A stretch of 64,000 nucleotides of DNA from DASRDU01 sp035560235 (GTDB lineage Bacteria; Acidobacteriota; Blastocatellia; RBC074): assembly GCA_035560235.1 (NCBI GenBank), contig DATMAG010000065.1:1-64000 (forward strand), written 5' to 3'. The notes beneath the pieces are model-generated. The model was not told the DNA's origin. It ran no database searches and saw nothing but the letters and a program-made list of their open reading frames with translations. A program made the position numbers and the translations under genes. Below, one piece after another: positions 8,971 through 20,705 of the stretch; positions within the stretch are counted from its first letter, which is position 1; each line of letters begins with the position of its first letter.

Positions 8971-10131
8971 ATGTCACTGAAGTCTGTTTCCCGAATCACC
9001 ATTGTCGCCATCCTTGTCCTGCTGGCGGTCTGGCAGGCTGCCGGAAATCCCAATCACATGAATCTGTACGCCGTGGATGCGCGCTCGAAACCGGAACTGC
9101 GGACGAACTGCGCCATTTGTCACACGGTCAAAGGCCGCGAAACTGACCCTCGCCTGATGACCGAGTTCGGGCGGGCATTCAAGGCCAGCGGCAATCACAT
9201 CACGCCGGAAATGCGCGACCGGTTCACTGATCTGTTCATCTCAAAGGACACTCCGGTCAGCGGCGTGCCTGAAGCTGATGTCTCAATCACCACCGAACAG
9301 GTTGTCCTCAACATCACAGTCAGAAATGGCAAGGGCAAATATGTCTCCGGTCTCGGGCAGGGAGATTTCAAGGTGATGGAGGATGATCAGGAGCAGAAGA
9401 TTCAGGAGTTTTTCGGTGAGGAAGCGCCGCTTGCCGTGGCCGTGCTGCTTGACGCTTCGGGCAGCACGCTGGAAAAGGATATGGATCGCGCCCGCCGGAC
9501 GGTGCTGGATTTCGCTTACCGGCTGCGCCCGAACGATGTGCTGGCGATTTACACTTTCGGCGGAGGCGGGCTGCAGCAGATTCGTGATTTCTCAAATACC
9601 GTAGGCGACCTCAAACCGCTGCTCAGGCAGATCAAGGGCAAAGGCTACACGCCGCTTTATGATGCGATTCTGCAGGCGACCGAGGAGCTGCGCTACCGCC
9701 CTGAGCGCCGTCGCGCGATCATCCTGCTCTCGGATGGCGCGGATGATGACAGCAAGGCCACGCAGCGTGAAGCCGAGCGCAAGACCTTTCAGGCCGGGGT
9801 TTCGATTTACGCCATTGATCTCATCAACACGCAGAAGGAAGCGCGCAGCATTCCGGCCCGTCAGGCCGCCGCGCTGATTCTCAGACAACTGGCCGAAGAA
9901 ACGGGCGGGCGTTACATTACCAGCGAGGGCGGCCCGTGGTGGCTGACGAGTCGCGGCAAACTCAAGCGCATCTTTTCTGACCTGATTGACGAACTGCACA
10001 AGCAGTACACCATCGCCTATGAACCGAACAACCTGCGCCGGGCCGGACGCTGGCGCACGATTCGCGTGAGCCTGGCAGATCAGGAGTTCACGGCCAGCAC
10101 GCGCATCGGCTACCGCGAAAGCGCTCAATGA
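8971..10131 (+). CDS. Secreted VWFA-type protein with a CXXCH motif
   Basis: A 386-residue protein. ATG 8971 is chosen because GGAAG lies about 11 bases upstream; an in-frame TTG at 8962 is the alternative. An N-terminal hydrophobic segment (about residues 5-23) works as signal or anchor. A c-type haem motif follows (NCAICHTVKG near residue 48). After a linker come a beta-rich region (VVLNITVRNGKGK) and a VWA domain with an intact DASGS metal-binding loop (AVLLDASGS). VWA proteins of this acidobacterial type are thought to bind partners at the cell surface. The combination with CXXCH is unusual. The downstream gene overlaps the stop by four bases. Confidence 0.75.
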   Translation: MSLKSVSRITIVAILVLLAVWQAAGNPNHMNLYAVDARSKPELRTNCAICHTVKGRETDPRLMTEFGRAFKASGNHITPEMRDRFTDLFISKDTPVSGVPEADVSITTEQVVLNITVRNGKGKYVSGLGQGDFKVMEDDQEQKIQEFFGEEAPLAVAVLLDASGSTLEKDMDRARRTVLDFAYRLRPNDVLAIYTFGGGGLQQIRDFSNTVGDLKPLLRQIKGKGYTPLYDAILQATEELRYRPERRRAIILLSDGADDDSKATQREAERKTFQAGVSIYAIDLINTQKEARSIPARQAAALILRQLAEETGGRYITSEGGPWWLTSRGKLKRIFSDLIDELHKQYTIAYEPNNLRRAGRWRTIRVSLADQEFTASTRIGYRESAQ

Positions 10132-10628
10132 CTGAACCATGCATTCACACCAGATTTTCTCTGAACTGGGACGAGTATTACGCGGCGTGGCGGTTTCTGA
10201 AGCGCCACAGTTCGGAGTATGCGCCGGAAAAGATCGCCGGTGTGACGCTGATGCTGATGGGCATTGCAATCTGGATGCTGGGCGGGCATGGGTTGTTTGT
10301 CATCGTCGGCGTCATCACCGGCCTGATGGCGATCATCAGCGTGCCGATGCTCTACAGTCTGGGGCTGCGACATCGCTGGGCACGCGAGCCGCAGCATCAG
10401 GCCGAGCATCAGGTCTCCTTCAGCGAAAGGGAGATTCATTATCTGCAGGGCACGACCGAATCGCATCTGAACTGGGAATTTTATGAACGCCTGCTTGAAA
10501 GTGATGAAGCCTTTCTGCTGATCTGCGGTGAGGACGTTTTCAGCCTGATTCCGAAACGGGCTTTTGAATCGGAAGAGGCAGTCAGTGAGTTTCGCGCCCT
10601 CGCAGCAAAGAAACTTCGTCGGCGATAA
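10128..10628 (+). CDS. YcxB-like membrane protein
   Basis: A 166-residue protein whose ATG overlaps the upstream stop (ATGA), so it is translationally coupled to the VWA protein. Layout: a short N-terminal cytoplasmic part, two closely spaced membrane helices (about 43-80), then a soluble C-terminal part (VSFSEREIHYLQG, LLICGEDVFSLIPKRAF). This fits the YcxB-like family seen in many bacteria, whose function is unknown. The coupling suggests that it works with the VWA protein. Confidence 0.65.
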   Translation: MTEPCIHTRFSLNWDEYYAAWRFLKRHSSEYAPEKIAGVTLMLMGIAIWMLGGHGLFVIVGVITGLMAIISVPMLYSLGLRHRWAREPQHQAEHQVSFSEREIHYLQGTTESHLNWEFYERLLESDEAFLLICGEDVFSLIPKRAFESEEAVSEFRALAAKKLRRR

Positions 10629-10745
10629 TTAACGACAACACAAACTTTCTGCCGACGGCTGGCAACTGGTCATCGCCCCCTGACAACTAAGACACGTCCC
10701 CTTCCCCGCAACGGATCAACGCACCACATCACAAGGAGCCGTTTT

Positions 10746-11783
10746 ATGAAACTTACAAAGAACAAGTCGCTGGTTGCAGGGCTGGCTTTTTTGCTGCTGC
10801 TCGCTGCTGTCGCCCAGGCTCAGGATCGCCCGCGTTCGCGTCCGCCGCTGCGCACCAACGATGCGTCGTCGTACCGCTATGCTTATGAATTCGGTTATCG
10901 CGCCGGGTACGAGGATGGGTATGAACTCGGCAAGCGCGATTTTGAAGCCAGCCGTCAGCGCGATTTTGCCCGCAGCGACGAGTACCAGCGCGCCGACCGC
11001 ACCTATGAAACCAGAATGGGCGAACTGCGCGAATATCAGGAGGCCTACCAGATTGGTTTCGAGATGGCTTACAACGACGGCTATTTCGGGCGGCCATATT
11101 CAGTCTCGATCCCGGCCAGGCTCGATCAGCTGATGCGCAATGCCAATCCGACCGCGAATCGCCAGCGCGACGACCGTCGCCGCGATGACCGCGTGGCTGA
11201 TGAGCGCGTGCGCGATGATCGCAGCGGCACTCAGAGCCGCGACCGCTATCGCGACCAGGTTTCAGTTCCGGCTGACACACAGCTCAGGATTCGACTCACT
11301 TCGCAGATTCACACCAAAACCAACCGCGAAGGCGACCGCTTCACCGCCGTTGTGATGGATCCGAGCGATTTTGCCGAAGCGACCATCACCGGCCACATCG
11401 AAAAGCTCAGTCGTTCGGGCCGCTCGACGGGCAAGACCGAAATGCTGCTGGCCTTCGATTCGATCACGCTGCGCGATGGCCGCAGCGGCCCGCTTGAAGC
11501 GCAGGTCGAACGAGTTTACGAAAGCGAAACCGTCAAGACCGTTGACGAGGAAGGCAATGTGCAGACCGGCAGCCGCACCAAAGACACTGCGACCCGCAGC
11601 GTCGGCGGCGCAGCAGTCGGCGCGATCATCGGCGCGATTGCCGGAGGCGGCAAGGGCGCAGCCATCGGCGCAATCATCGGCGCAGGCGTGGGCGCAGGCT
11701 CGGTTTACGTCCAGGGCAACAAGGATCTGATCCTCGATCCCGGCACCGAGATGATCATTCGCGCCACCGGCCCGCGCAGGTAA
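10746..11783 (+). CDS. Secreted glycine-zipper envelope protein
   Basis: A 345-residue protein with a signal peptide (cleavage near AVAQAQD). The N-terminal part is rich in Tyr/Gly/Asp repeats (FGYRAGYEDGYELGKRDF); a charged, Arg/Asp-rich linker follows. A beta-type domain begins at about residue 175 (VSVPADTQLRIRLTSQI), and a glycine-zipper segment lies near 285-318 (AAVGAIIGAIAGGGKGAAIG) that could insert into or associate with a membrane. AAGGAG at 10733-10738 supports the start. Function is not known; similar proteins are usually annotated as hypothetical in Acidobacteriota. Confidence 0.75.
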   Translation: MKLTKNKSLVAGLAFLLLLAAVAQAQDRPRSRPPLRTNDASSYRYAYEFGYRAGYEDGYELGKRDFEASRQRDFARSDEYQRADRTYETRMGELREYQEAYQIGFEMAYNDGYFGRPYSVSIPARLDQLMRNANPTANRQRDDRRRDDRVADERVRDDRSGTQSRDRYRDQVSVPADTQLRIRLTSQIHTKTNREGDRFTAVVMDPSDFAEATITGHIEKLSRSGRSTGKTEMLLAFDSITLRDGRSGPLEAQVERVYESETVKTVDEEGNVQTGSRTKDTATRSVGGAAVGAIIGAIAGGGKGAAIGAIIGAGVGAGSVYVQGNKDLILDPGTEMIIRATGPRR

Positions 11784-11814
11784 AATTCACAGTCAGCAGT
11801 CAGAGAGCAGGAGT

Positions 11815-11850
11815 CAGCAACCGGATGCCACGCAGCGCTTCCGGTTGCTG
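11815..11850 (+). terminator. Hairpin between the glycine-zipper gene and the SAM hydrolase gene
   Basis: Eleven-base perfect stem (11815-11825 with 11840-11850), 14-base loop, followed by a T-rich stretch. It ends 11 bases before the next ATG, leaving no room for a normal ribosome-binding site there. Confidence 0.5.
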
Positions 11851-11861
11851 ATTTGTGATTT

Positions 11862-12665
11862 ATGATTACCTTTCTCACCGACTTCGGCACGGCTGATTAT
11901 TTCGTTCCCGCCGTCAAGGGCGTCATCCTTTCCATCAATCCTCACGCGGTCATCACCGACATCACACACGAAGTCCCCGCCCACGACATTGAATACGGCG
12001 CCTTCACGCTCGGCGCGTGCTGGCACAACTTTCCGCCCGGCACGATTCATCTCGCCGTAGTTGATCCGGGCGTCGGCTCTGAGCGGCGCGTAATTATTGT
12101 CGAGGCGGGCAGGCATCTGTTCGTCGGGCCTGACAACGGCATCTTCAGTTATGTTTACGCCCGTGAACCGGAAGCGCGCGTGCATCAGGTCACTCAGACC
12201 AGCCTCTGGCGTCATCCGGTCAGCACGACCTTTCACGGACGCGATGTCTTCGGGCCGCTCGCCGCGCATCTGTCGCTCGGCGCAAGGCCGGAGATGACCG
12301 GGCCGGAAATCAGCGACTATCAGCGTTTCGATCTGCCTGCACCGAAAGCTGATGGAAAAGGCACAGTCACGGCATCAATCATTCACCTGGATCATTTCGG
12401 CAACTGTGTCACCAGCCTGACGACAGACGAACTGCCACTGACCAGGCTCAGGGCAGAACCAGAGTTGACGATTGGCGATCAGGTCATCACCCGCTTCGGC
12501 ACGCATTACTCACAAGCAGTCGGTGACGAATTATTTGCCTACGTCGGCAGCGCCGGTTACTGGGAAGTGGCTGTGCGCCAGGCTTCAGCCGCGCAACGCC
12601 TCGGCGCGCATCGCGGAATGAAAGTCAAGCTCAGTTTCGGCCAGCGAAGTCAGGCCAGCCGATAA
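11862..12665 (+). CDS. SAM hydroxide adenosyltransferase (DUF62 family)
   Basis: A 267-residue soluble protein of the DUF62/SAM hydrolase family, which cleaves S-adenosylmethionine to adenosine and methionine with water as nucleophile. Hallmarks are ITFLTDFGTADYFV at the N terminus, DITHEVPAHD, VVDPGVGSERR and VGPDNGIF. A C-terminal beta-barrel domain begins near residue 165 (ASIIHLDHFGNCVTSL). Length and motif order are typical. No Shine-Dalgarno sequence is visible, because a hairpin ends 11 bases before the ATG. Confidence 0.9.
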   Translation: MITFLTDFGTADYFVPAVKGVILSINPHAVITDITHEVPAHDIEYGAFTLGACWHNFPPGTIHLAVVDPGVGSERRVIIVEAGRHLFVGPDNGIFSYVYAREPEARVHQVTQTSLWRHPVSTTFHGRDVFGPLAAHLSLGARPEMTGPEISDYQRFDLPAPKADGKGTVTASIIHLDHFGNCVTSLTTDELPLTRLRAEPELTIGDQVITRFGTHYSQAVGDELFAYVGSAGYWEVAVRQASAAQRLGAHRGMKVKLSFGQRSQASR

Positions 12666-12673
12666 AACCAACT

Positions 12674-12844
12674 GAACACGGATCAAACCGATGCGACTGA
12701 TCAGGGCGGATTCGATCTGTGCTGATCCGCGTCATCAGCTTCACCCGTATTCCATTTCATCCGCAGAATGGAACACGGATCCCATTGATGCAACGGATTA
12801 ACACCGATCAGTTCTGATCCGCCGCATCAGTGGGATCCGTGTTC
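12674..12844. repeat. AACACGGATC-type repeat block
   Basis: The 335-base gap between the SAM hydrolase and UPF0182 genes holds a copy of GAACACGGATC at 12674, another at 12771, and an inverted copy ending at 12844. Bases 12771-12798 pair with 12817-12844 over 28 positions with three mismatches. The UPF0182 reading frame is open back into this block (GTG 12830), but the block is non-coding in character. No other gene is seen in the gap. Confidence 0.7.
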
Positions 12845-13000
12845 TGTTTCTCTTTCTCAACGCTGCGCCAGTCATTCGTCAAATCACGCCTGATCCAATA
12901 CAATTGCACCAGCGGAGTCATCAGTCTTTTGACACGATTAAGAGTCATCACTCCGGCCTGCGCTGAAGCGCGGCGGGAGAGAAAGTCGAAAGCCAGCCCT

Positions 13001-15868
<2,868 letters not shown>

Positions 15869-15891
15869 GCAGAGTATGAGACTCATGTTTG

Positions 15892-17241
15892 CTATTCAAC
15901 TGCAATACACATTTCAGACTGAGGCTCTGAAGCTGACAATTCGGCAGTTTTGCGCTGATCCAGACGCCACAACAGCCACATCAGACCGAGAACCGCGATC
16001 ATCGGAATCAGCGTGATTAGTCCGGCTGTAAAAGGAACCTGGGGAATGACCATCCTTCGGAGATTGACCGTCTCTGATACCTTGAAAAGCGCCATCAGAT
16101 GCAGCATTTCCATGCGCGGAAGAAACAGCAGCCCGCCGATTGCGCCTGCCACGATATAAATTCGCCGCGGCCAGCCGCCTGTTGAAAGGGCGCGAAAAGC
16201 AACTGCCAGCGGGATGGCGATGATGACCAGATAATGGCTCCAGACTATGGGATTAGCCAGCACACTGACGCAGACAAGGATTGAAAAGGCATGATCAAAG
16301 TGGCTCGCCCTGGAAGCGAGCCTGAATCCGACTCCCAGCAAGACGAGAGGAGCGAGGAAGGAAACCACACGCGCGGCGCCTGGAGATTCAATCAGCGGCG
16401 GCGCAGTTGAACTGTAGAGAATGTCGCAGTGAACTCCTTCAAACAATCTCCATCCGAGCGACCAGATCGAAAAGTTCCCTTCATTTGCGCGCACCAGTGG
16501 AGGAACTGCCGGAGCCACTTTCAAATAATAGTTAATTACACTCTCCCAGCCCATCAGCAGGATAGCTGCCAGATGTCCGGTGACCACGACAACGCCTGAA
16601 GTGATTACAGCGCGCCAGTTTTTCTGGAGCAGCAGGAACAAAACTATCGGCCAGGCCATCAGTTTTACAATCAATGCGCCTCCCAGCCAAGCCCCGCCCT
16701 CTGCGGCTTTGCCATTGCGCAACCGTAACCAGGCCAGCAGCAGCAGCAGCAGCAGCAAAGTGTTAAGCTGCCCAACCAGCACTTCATCGCCCAGCGGACT
16801 CCAGACAAAAGCCATCATCGTTGCTGTCGCCACTCTCACTGGCAGCGGAAGAACTCCCCACCAGCGCAGAAGCAGGTAGCAGGAGATCCCCACAAAGACA
16901 ATCTCCAGCACAAACCAGACGGCAGCGGCCTGGGAGTATGTCAGCAGCGCCAGCGGGAGGCTGATGACAGCCATTGGCGGCGGGTGTGTAGCGGGATGCG
17001 GAATCATTTCATCCGGCGGGAAGTTGAGGAGCGCCGCAGCCATTTCCGGTAATGGCCTGTAAGGCTCCGTCCTGGTCAGCACGGCTTTGGCCAGCAGATA
17101 CTCCTGAATGAAATCCTTGCGACGAACCAGCAGCGGATGCAATCCGAATGAGTTGACGAAGATCTGCCACAGCCCCATCAGTGCCACGACTGCAATCATC
17201 GCTTGGCTGATCAGCCGCCGGTGTGTTGTAAAGCTGCTCAT
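15892..17241 (-). CDS. GT87-family polyprenyl-phosphate mannosyltransferase-like protein
   Basis: A 449-residue polytopic protein with about ten membrane helices. The N-terminal portion (RRKDFIQEYLLAKAVL, a DF/E-containing loop after the first helix) fits GT-C fold glycosyltransferases of family 87 (DUF2029), which use lipid-linked sugars at the membrane. A run of seven CAG triplets (16735-16755) encodes poly-leucine within a helix. It is 16 bases downstream of the next minus-strand gene, so the two are probably co-transcribed, and it converges with UPF0182. Confidence 0.75.
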   Translation of the reverse strand: MSSFTTHRRLISQAMIAVVALMGLWQIFVNSFGLHPLLVRRKDFIQEYLLAKAVLTRTEPYRPLPEMAAALLNFPPDEMIPHPATHPPPMAVISLPLALLTYSQAAAVWFVLEIVFVGISCYLLLRWWGVLPLPVRVATATMMAFVWSPLGDEVLVGQLNTLLLLLLLLAWLRLRNGKAAEGGAWLGGALIVKLMAWPIVLFLLLQKNWRAVITSGVVVVTGHLAAILLMGWESVINYYLKVAPAVPPLVRANEGNFSIWSLGWRLFEGVHCDILYSSTAPPLIESPGAARVVSFLAPLVLLGVGFRLASRASHFDHAFSILVCVSVLANPIVWSHYLVIIAIPLAVAFRALSTGGWPRRIYIVAGAIGGLLFLPRMEMLHLMALFKVSETVNLRRMVIPQVPFTAGLITLIPMIAVLGLMWLLWRLDQRKTAELSASEPQSEMCIAVE

Positions 17242-17257
17242 ATTTGTAGTTATCGGG

Positions 17258-19045
17258 TCAGTTGCGGGTCAGCACAATCAGGATCAACAGAGCTGCAACC
17301 GAGATCAGGCGTGCCCACCTTTCTGTTGACCGGGTGACTTCGCAGGTGAGACTCAGCGAGTGATTTCCTGAAGGAACATCAATGAGCATCAGTCCGCTTC
17401 CTGGTTCAACGGAAATGGGAACCTGCTGTCCATCAATGCGCGCCACCCAGTTGGGGTAGAAGTATGTTTCGATACGCACTCTGACCGGTTCATCATTTAC
17501 CAGACTGAAGCGGCGATGCGAATTATTCAGTTCCTGCCCGCTGACTTTTCCCTTTCCCGCAATGATTGAAATCCCTCCTGGCTGAGTTGCCGGAGGATAA
17601 AGCATCAGGTCTGCACCGGCTGGTCTGAACGGGATCTGATTGGCGACATAAGCCAGATGGCTGAGGTCATCTCTTTCACGCAGTTCATTCACCTGCTGGC
17701 TGCTGAGCGGCAGGGCGTCTTTCGGATGCAGCAGGTTCCGGACATCATCACGTGATAACTGCCGCATCTGTGGTCTGGCCACCAGAAAGGTGAAGGCAAG
17801 GCTCGCCAGCACGAGCCACGTGGCAACAGCCGCCAGCAGGGTTCGCAAACGTCTGCCGTTCTTCGTCCAGCCTTCAATTGTGGCAGCCGCGAGCAGGCCT
17901 GTCGCCAGCGAGACGAACGGCTGAAACCGCCAGGGGAACTGAATGAACTTCAGTCCCGGAAGCCAGCGCCAGATGAAGTCAGAGGCAGGCAGAGAAATAA
18001 ACAATCCGGTCACCGACAACACCAGCAGCCAGCGCCAGAGCGAAATCCGGTTTGTCTGTCGCAGCATTCTGTAACTGCTGATGAGCAGCAATCCGGCGAG
18101 CGCAGTCTGCAGCAGCGTCATCACGCTCACCACCTGATTCAGTCCGGCCCAGCCCTGACGATAGCGACTCTCATCAGCCGCCTCAGCGAAAAGAAAGTAG
18201 CTGCGATAATGCTGCTGCGTCACTTCCAGCTCAGTCTGCACCCACTTCATCTCAATGATCTGCGGCACCAGAAAGAATGCCGTCAGTGACAGCGAAAGCA
18301 TAACTCCGGTTGCCAGATTTCTGATTCCTCTCCATCCGGCCTGCGGCCAGCAGCAGAGCGTCAGAAAGAAAATAGTCCAGGCGCAAAGATAGGTCGTGAT
18401 GGGATGAACCAGAATGATCGCCCCAGAACTGAGCGAAAAAAGGGCCATGCTCTTTGCGCGCCAGCCATTGTCAGCACCGGCTTCAGTCGTCAGCAGGCGG
18501 TACGCGCCGAGTACAGCCAGCGGCATCAGGCTGAGCGCCAGACCGTTGGGCAGAAAGCCGCGATGCAGCACAAGGTGCGGATATGCCGGAAGAGTCACAT
18601 AAACCAGAGCTGCCAGAATGCCGGCTCTGACTCCGAAAAATTCTCTCGCCAGCAGATAAGCGCTGAGTTGCGCCATCACGAAAATGGCAAATAACAGAAC
18701 CTTGAAGGTGGTCAGAATGTGCAGCCCCGTCATCACCGTCATTCCGCCACTGAGCCAGTAAAACAGTGGCGCATAAAAAGTGAAAACCGCATCACCACGC
18801 CCGCCATCGAGCACGCCCGCCCAGCGCGGCAGCCAGTCCCCGTCCCGCAGCCCTTGCACAAAGGCACGTGTCAGATGGTAATGAACCGGAAGGTCACCCT
18901 GCGGCCCGAAACCAGGGCTGGCCAGACGAGCTGAGGTCAGCACTCCAGCAGTCAGAAACCAGAGGCTCAGCAACCAGACAGCTCGTTTCAGCCGAGCCGG
19001 GCTGACAAATTTTCCGCTTGTGAACTGTGCTTCTGTCTGATCCAT
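17258..19045 (-). CDS. Polytopic membrane protein, PTPS-related/GT-C type
   Basis: A 595-residue protein with about eleven membrane helices and a C-terminal beta-rich periplasmic domain (VRIETYFYPNWVARIDG, VPSGNHSLSL). The first periplasmic loop (GDLPVHYHLTRAF, FTFYAPLFYWLSG) matches the PTPS-related membrane family, which resembles GT-C glycosyltransferases such as YfhO-like proteins. It is presumably involved in glycan decoration of a lipid or protein; the acceptor is unknown. It stands upstream of the GT87 gene on the minus strand, with a 16-base gap. Confidence 0.7.
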   Translation of the reverse strand: MDQTEAQFTSGKFVSPARLKRAVWLLSLWFLTAGVLTSARLASPGFGPQGDLPVHYHLTRAFVQGLRDGDWLPRWAGVLDGGRGDAVFTFYAPLFYWLSGGMTVMTGLHILTTFKVLLFAIFVMAQLSAYLLAREFFGVRAGILAALVYVTLPAYPHLVLHRGFLPNGLALSLMPLAVLGAYRLLTTEAGADNGWRAKSMALFSLSSGAIILVHPITTYLCAWTIFFLTLCCWPQAGWRGIRNLATGVMLSLSLTAFFLVPQIIEMKWVQTELEVTQQHYRSYFLFAEAADESRYRQGWAGLNQVVSVMTLLQTALAGLLLISSYRMLRQTNRISLWRWLLVLSVTGLFISLPASDFIWRWLPGLKFIQFPWRFQPFVSLATGLLAAATIEGWTKNGRRLRTLLAAVATWLVLASLAFTFLVARPQMRQLSRDDVRNLLHPKDALPLSSQQVNELRERDDLSHLAYVANQIPFRPAGADLMLYPPATQPGGISIIAGKGKVSGQELNNSHRRFSLVNDEPVRVRIETYFYPNWVARIDGQQVPISVEPGSGLMLIDVPSGNHSLSLTCEVTRSTERWARLISVAALLILIVLTRN

Positions 19046-19454
19046 GAACTGCTGAGGCCGCGACCGCCTGTCTTTCGGGTCTTGACAAAATTCACTGCGA
19101 AAAACATTCTAGTGCAGCACACACCGAAGCTTGAACTGACATTATTCCTCAACACACCGGATTTTCCCGTTAGTCAGGTGTTCGAAAGTAAAAAGTCAGT
19201 CAGAATTGAGCTTTTAATAGTCAGGGGTGGTGTCGCCCGTATCTTACTCGTCAATATATTGTGACAGGCCTGCCCTTTCTGCTGCCGGAAATTTTGCTTG
19301 CCCGAAATCGTGCAAAATGAGTAGAATTCAGGCCACCTTTGAAATTGTCGCACTTTGTTGAAGAGTCGGCTTCGATTGTTGCTGCCAGCGGAATGGTTGA
19401 TGCGGTCGTTTCGGGTACTGGCAGTTCGACCCCCGGGAAAGTTGGAGTTTTTAG
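19046..19454. other. Intergenic region before the Flp pilin genes
   Basis: About 410 bases between the divergent GT-C gene and the first pilin. It is AT-richer than its surroundings. TTGACA occurs at 19082-19087 with only a weak -10 (CATTCT) 17 bases on. A better candidate promoter is listed separately at 19298-19327. No gene or RNA was recognised. Confidence 0.5.
19298..19327 (+). promoter_or_regulatory. Candidate promoter of the pilin genes
   Basis: TTGCCC (19298-19303), an 18-base spacer and TAGAAT (19322-19327). This would give a leader of about 120 bases before the first pilin. The match is moderate. Confidence 0.35.
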
Positions 19455-19631
19455 ATGTTCAGGAATTTCCTGAGGGATGAGCGCGGCCAGGACTTCGTTG
19501 AGTATTCGTTGCTGCTTGTCCTGATCGGCGCAGTCGCCATCATTACGATGACGGCGATGGGTACAAGTATCTCGAGTATCTTCAGTAAAATTGCGGGCAG
19601 GCTTAGTCAGGTCGAAGGTTCGATCTCGTAA
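19455..19631 (+). CDS. flp: Flp-type pilin, copy 1
   Basis: A 58-residue prepilin beginning MFRNFLRDERGQDFVEYSLL. The short basic leader ends in Gly, and the processing motif is G-QDFVEY, the G-x4-E-Y signature cut by TadV-type prepilin peptidase, followed by a hydrophobic helix (about residues 18-38) and a short tail (SSIFSKIAGRLSQ). The gene is preceded by GGAG 7 bases before the ATG. It is about 60% identical to the second pilin 46 bases downstream, suggesting tandem duplication. It forms, or is a minor part of, the Tad pilus fibre. Confidence 0.88.
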   Translation: MFRNFLRDERGQDFVEYSLLLVLIGAVAIITMTAMGTSISSIFSKIAGRLSQVEGSIS

Positions 19632-19677
19632 TCAAATCGAAAGTTATAGCCTTGAAATGAAAGAGGAGGTGTAAGTC

Positions 19678-19863
19678 ATGATCAACTCGATCAGAAATTT
19701 CATCAGGGATGAAAGTGGGCAGGATATCGTCGAGTATTCGCTTCTTCTGGTTCTGATCGGTGCCGCAGCACTCTTCGTTATGACCACCATGGGTGCAAGC
19801 ATTTCAAGTATCTTCAGTAAGATCGCTGGCAAGCTCAGTACGGCCAATGCCTCCATTTCCTGA
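19678..19863 (+). CDS. flp: Flp-type pilin, copy 2
   Basis: A 61-residue prepilin with leader MINSIRNFIRDESG, processing motif G-QDIVEY, a hydrophobic helix and tail SSIFSKIAGKLS. Its ribosome site is a full AGGAGGTG at 19664-19671, 6 bases before the ATG, far stronger than that of copy 1, so it is probably the major pilin. The two tails are nearly identical in their SISSIFSKIAG segments. Hairpins in the following 270-base gap may separate pilin mRNA from the assembly genes. Confidence 0.9.
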   Translation: MINSIRNFIRDESGQDIVEYSLLLVLIGAAALFVMTTMGASISSIFSKIAGKLSTANASIS

Positions 19864-20040
19864 GACTCTGATTGCCAGGAACAGGAGGCGATGATCACCC
19901 TGAGCAGAACTCTGGCTGAGAGTCGGCGCCCACATTGCAGTCTCAGGCTACGGTCATTGAAACCTTCCCTGCGGCCACTGTTTTTTAGCCGTTTCACAGA
20001 CTACCTCCTTCTGGGCGGCAGTTGGCCGATAACCTCACTG

Positions 20041-20113
20041 GCGGGTTTGCAGCCCGCGTCTATCCCTCACAGTTTCTGCACGCGACCGTAATTTTCAGGG
20101 CCGCAGCGGCCCT
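20041..20113 (+). terminator. Two small hairpins between the pilin and prepilin peptidase genes
   Basis: A GCGGG/CCCGC stem at 20041-20056 and an AGGGCCG/CGGCCCT stem at 20097-20113. Neither has a clear T tract. They may stabilise the pilin transcript 3' end or partly terminate it, which would fit high pilin and low machinery expression. The rest of 19864-20132 shows no gene. Confidence 0.3.
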
Positions 20114-20132
20114 TCAGCAGTAATCGCTGACG

Positions 20133-20705
20133 ATGATAATTGAACCTGACCGGGTGGATCACGCGCTTGTCATTTCGCTGACAGCCTTCGTGCTGGCGGT
20201 TGGGTACAAGGACTGGCGCGAGCGGCGTGTTCCGAACCTGCTGGTCTTTCCGGCGGCGGCGCTGGGGCTGGGGCTGAACGCGCTGAAAGGGTGGGACGGG
20301 CTGATGACGGCGGGGATCGGGCTGGCGGCAGGTTTTGCGCTGCTCTTTCTGCCTTATCTTGTGGGAGGCATGCGAGCCGGAGATGTCAAGTTTCTGGCCG
20401 TCGTCGGAGCGTTTACCGGAGCGCCTCAGATTGTCCGGCTCTTTTTGCTGACACTGTTGTGTTACCCGCTGCTGGCGGTCTTCTTTGTCACCAGAGAGCG
20501 CAAGTGGAAGATCACAATGCTGCGCTTTCGCATTCTGCTGCTGAAACTGCTGGGCGCGTTCGCCCCGCCGCTCAGGCTTTCCGCTACCCGACTTGAAGCG
20601 GAGGATGACCCGGCGGTAGAATCCGTCAGGACACCATTCAGCCTGGCGATTGCAATGGGGACGCTGCTCACACTGTACACACGTCTTCTTGCTTATCTGC
20701 TGTAG
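20133..20705 (+). CDS. cpaA: Tad prepilin peptidase (CpaA/TadV, A24 family)
   Basis: A 190-residue polytopic inner-membrane aspartyl peptidase. The two catalytic Asp contexts are present: YKDWRERRVPN after the first helix and MRAGDVKFLAVVG in the middle (the GxGD motif appears as RAGD). It should cleave the leader of the two Flp prepilins and the TadE-like pseudopilins encoded beside it. The C-terminal 45 residues form a soluble stretch and a last hydrophobic helix, slightly longer than minimal TadV proteins. The start ATG has a weak ribosome site. Confidence 0.87.
   Translation: MIIEPDRVDHALVISLTAFVLAVGYKDWRERRVPNLLVFPAAALGLGLNALKGWDGLMTAGIGLAAGFALLFLPYLVGGMRAGDVKFLAVVGAFTGAPQIVRLFLLTLLCYPLLAVFFVTRERKWKITMLRFRILLLKLLGAFAPPLRLSATRLEAEDDPAVESVRTPFSLAIAMGTLLTLYTRLLAYLL

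Noticed and set aside
12830..13000. N-terminal extension of the UPF0182 protein from GTG 12830
   Set aside because: The extra 57 codons lie in AACACGGATC-type repeat DNA and have no membrane or family character; the family N terminus fits ATG 13001.
16735..16755. (CAG)7 microsatellite as a phase-variation tract
   Set aside because: A triplet repeat inside a membrane helix encodes poly-leucine and cannot shift the frame.
19082..19110. TTGACA element as a promoter for the pilin genes
   Set aside because: The -10 at proper spacing (CATTCT) is poor, and the site is 370 bases from the pilin start; 19298-19327 is a better candidate.
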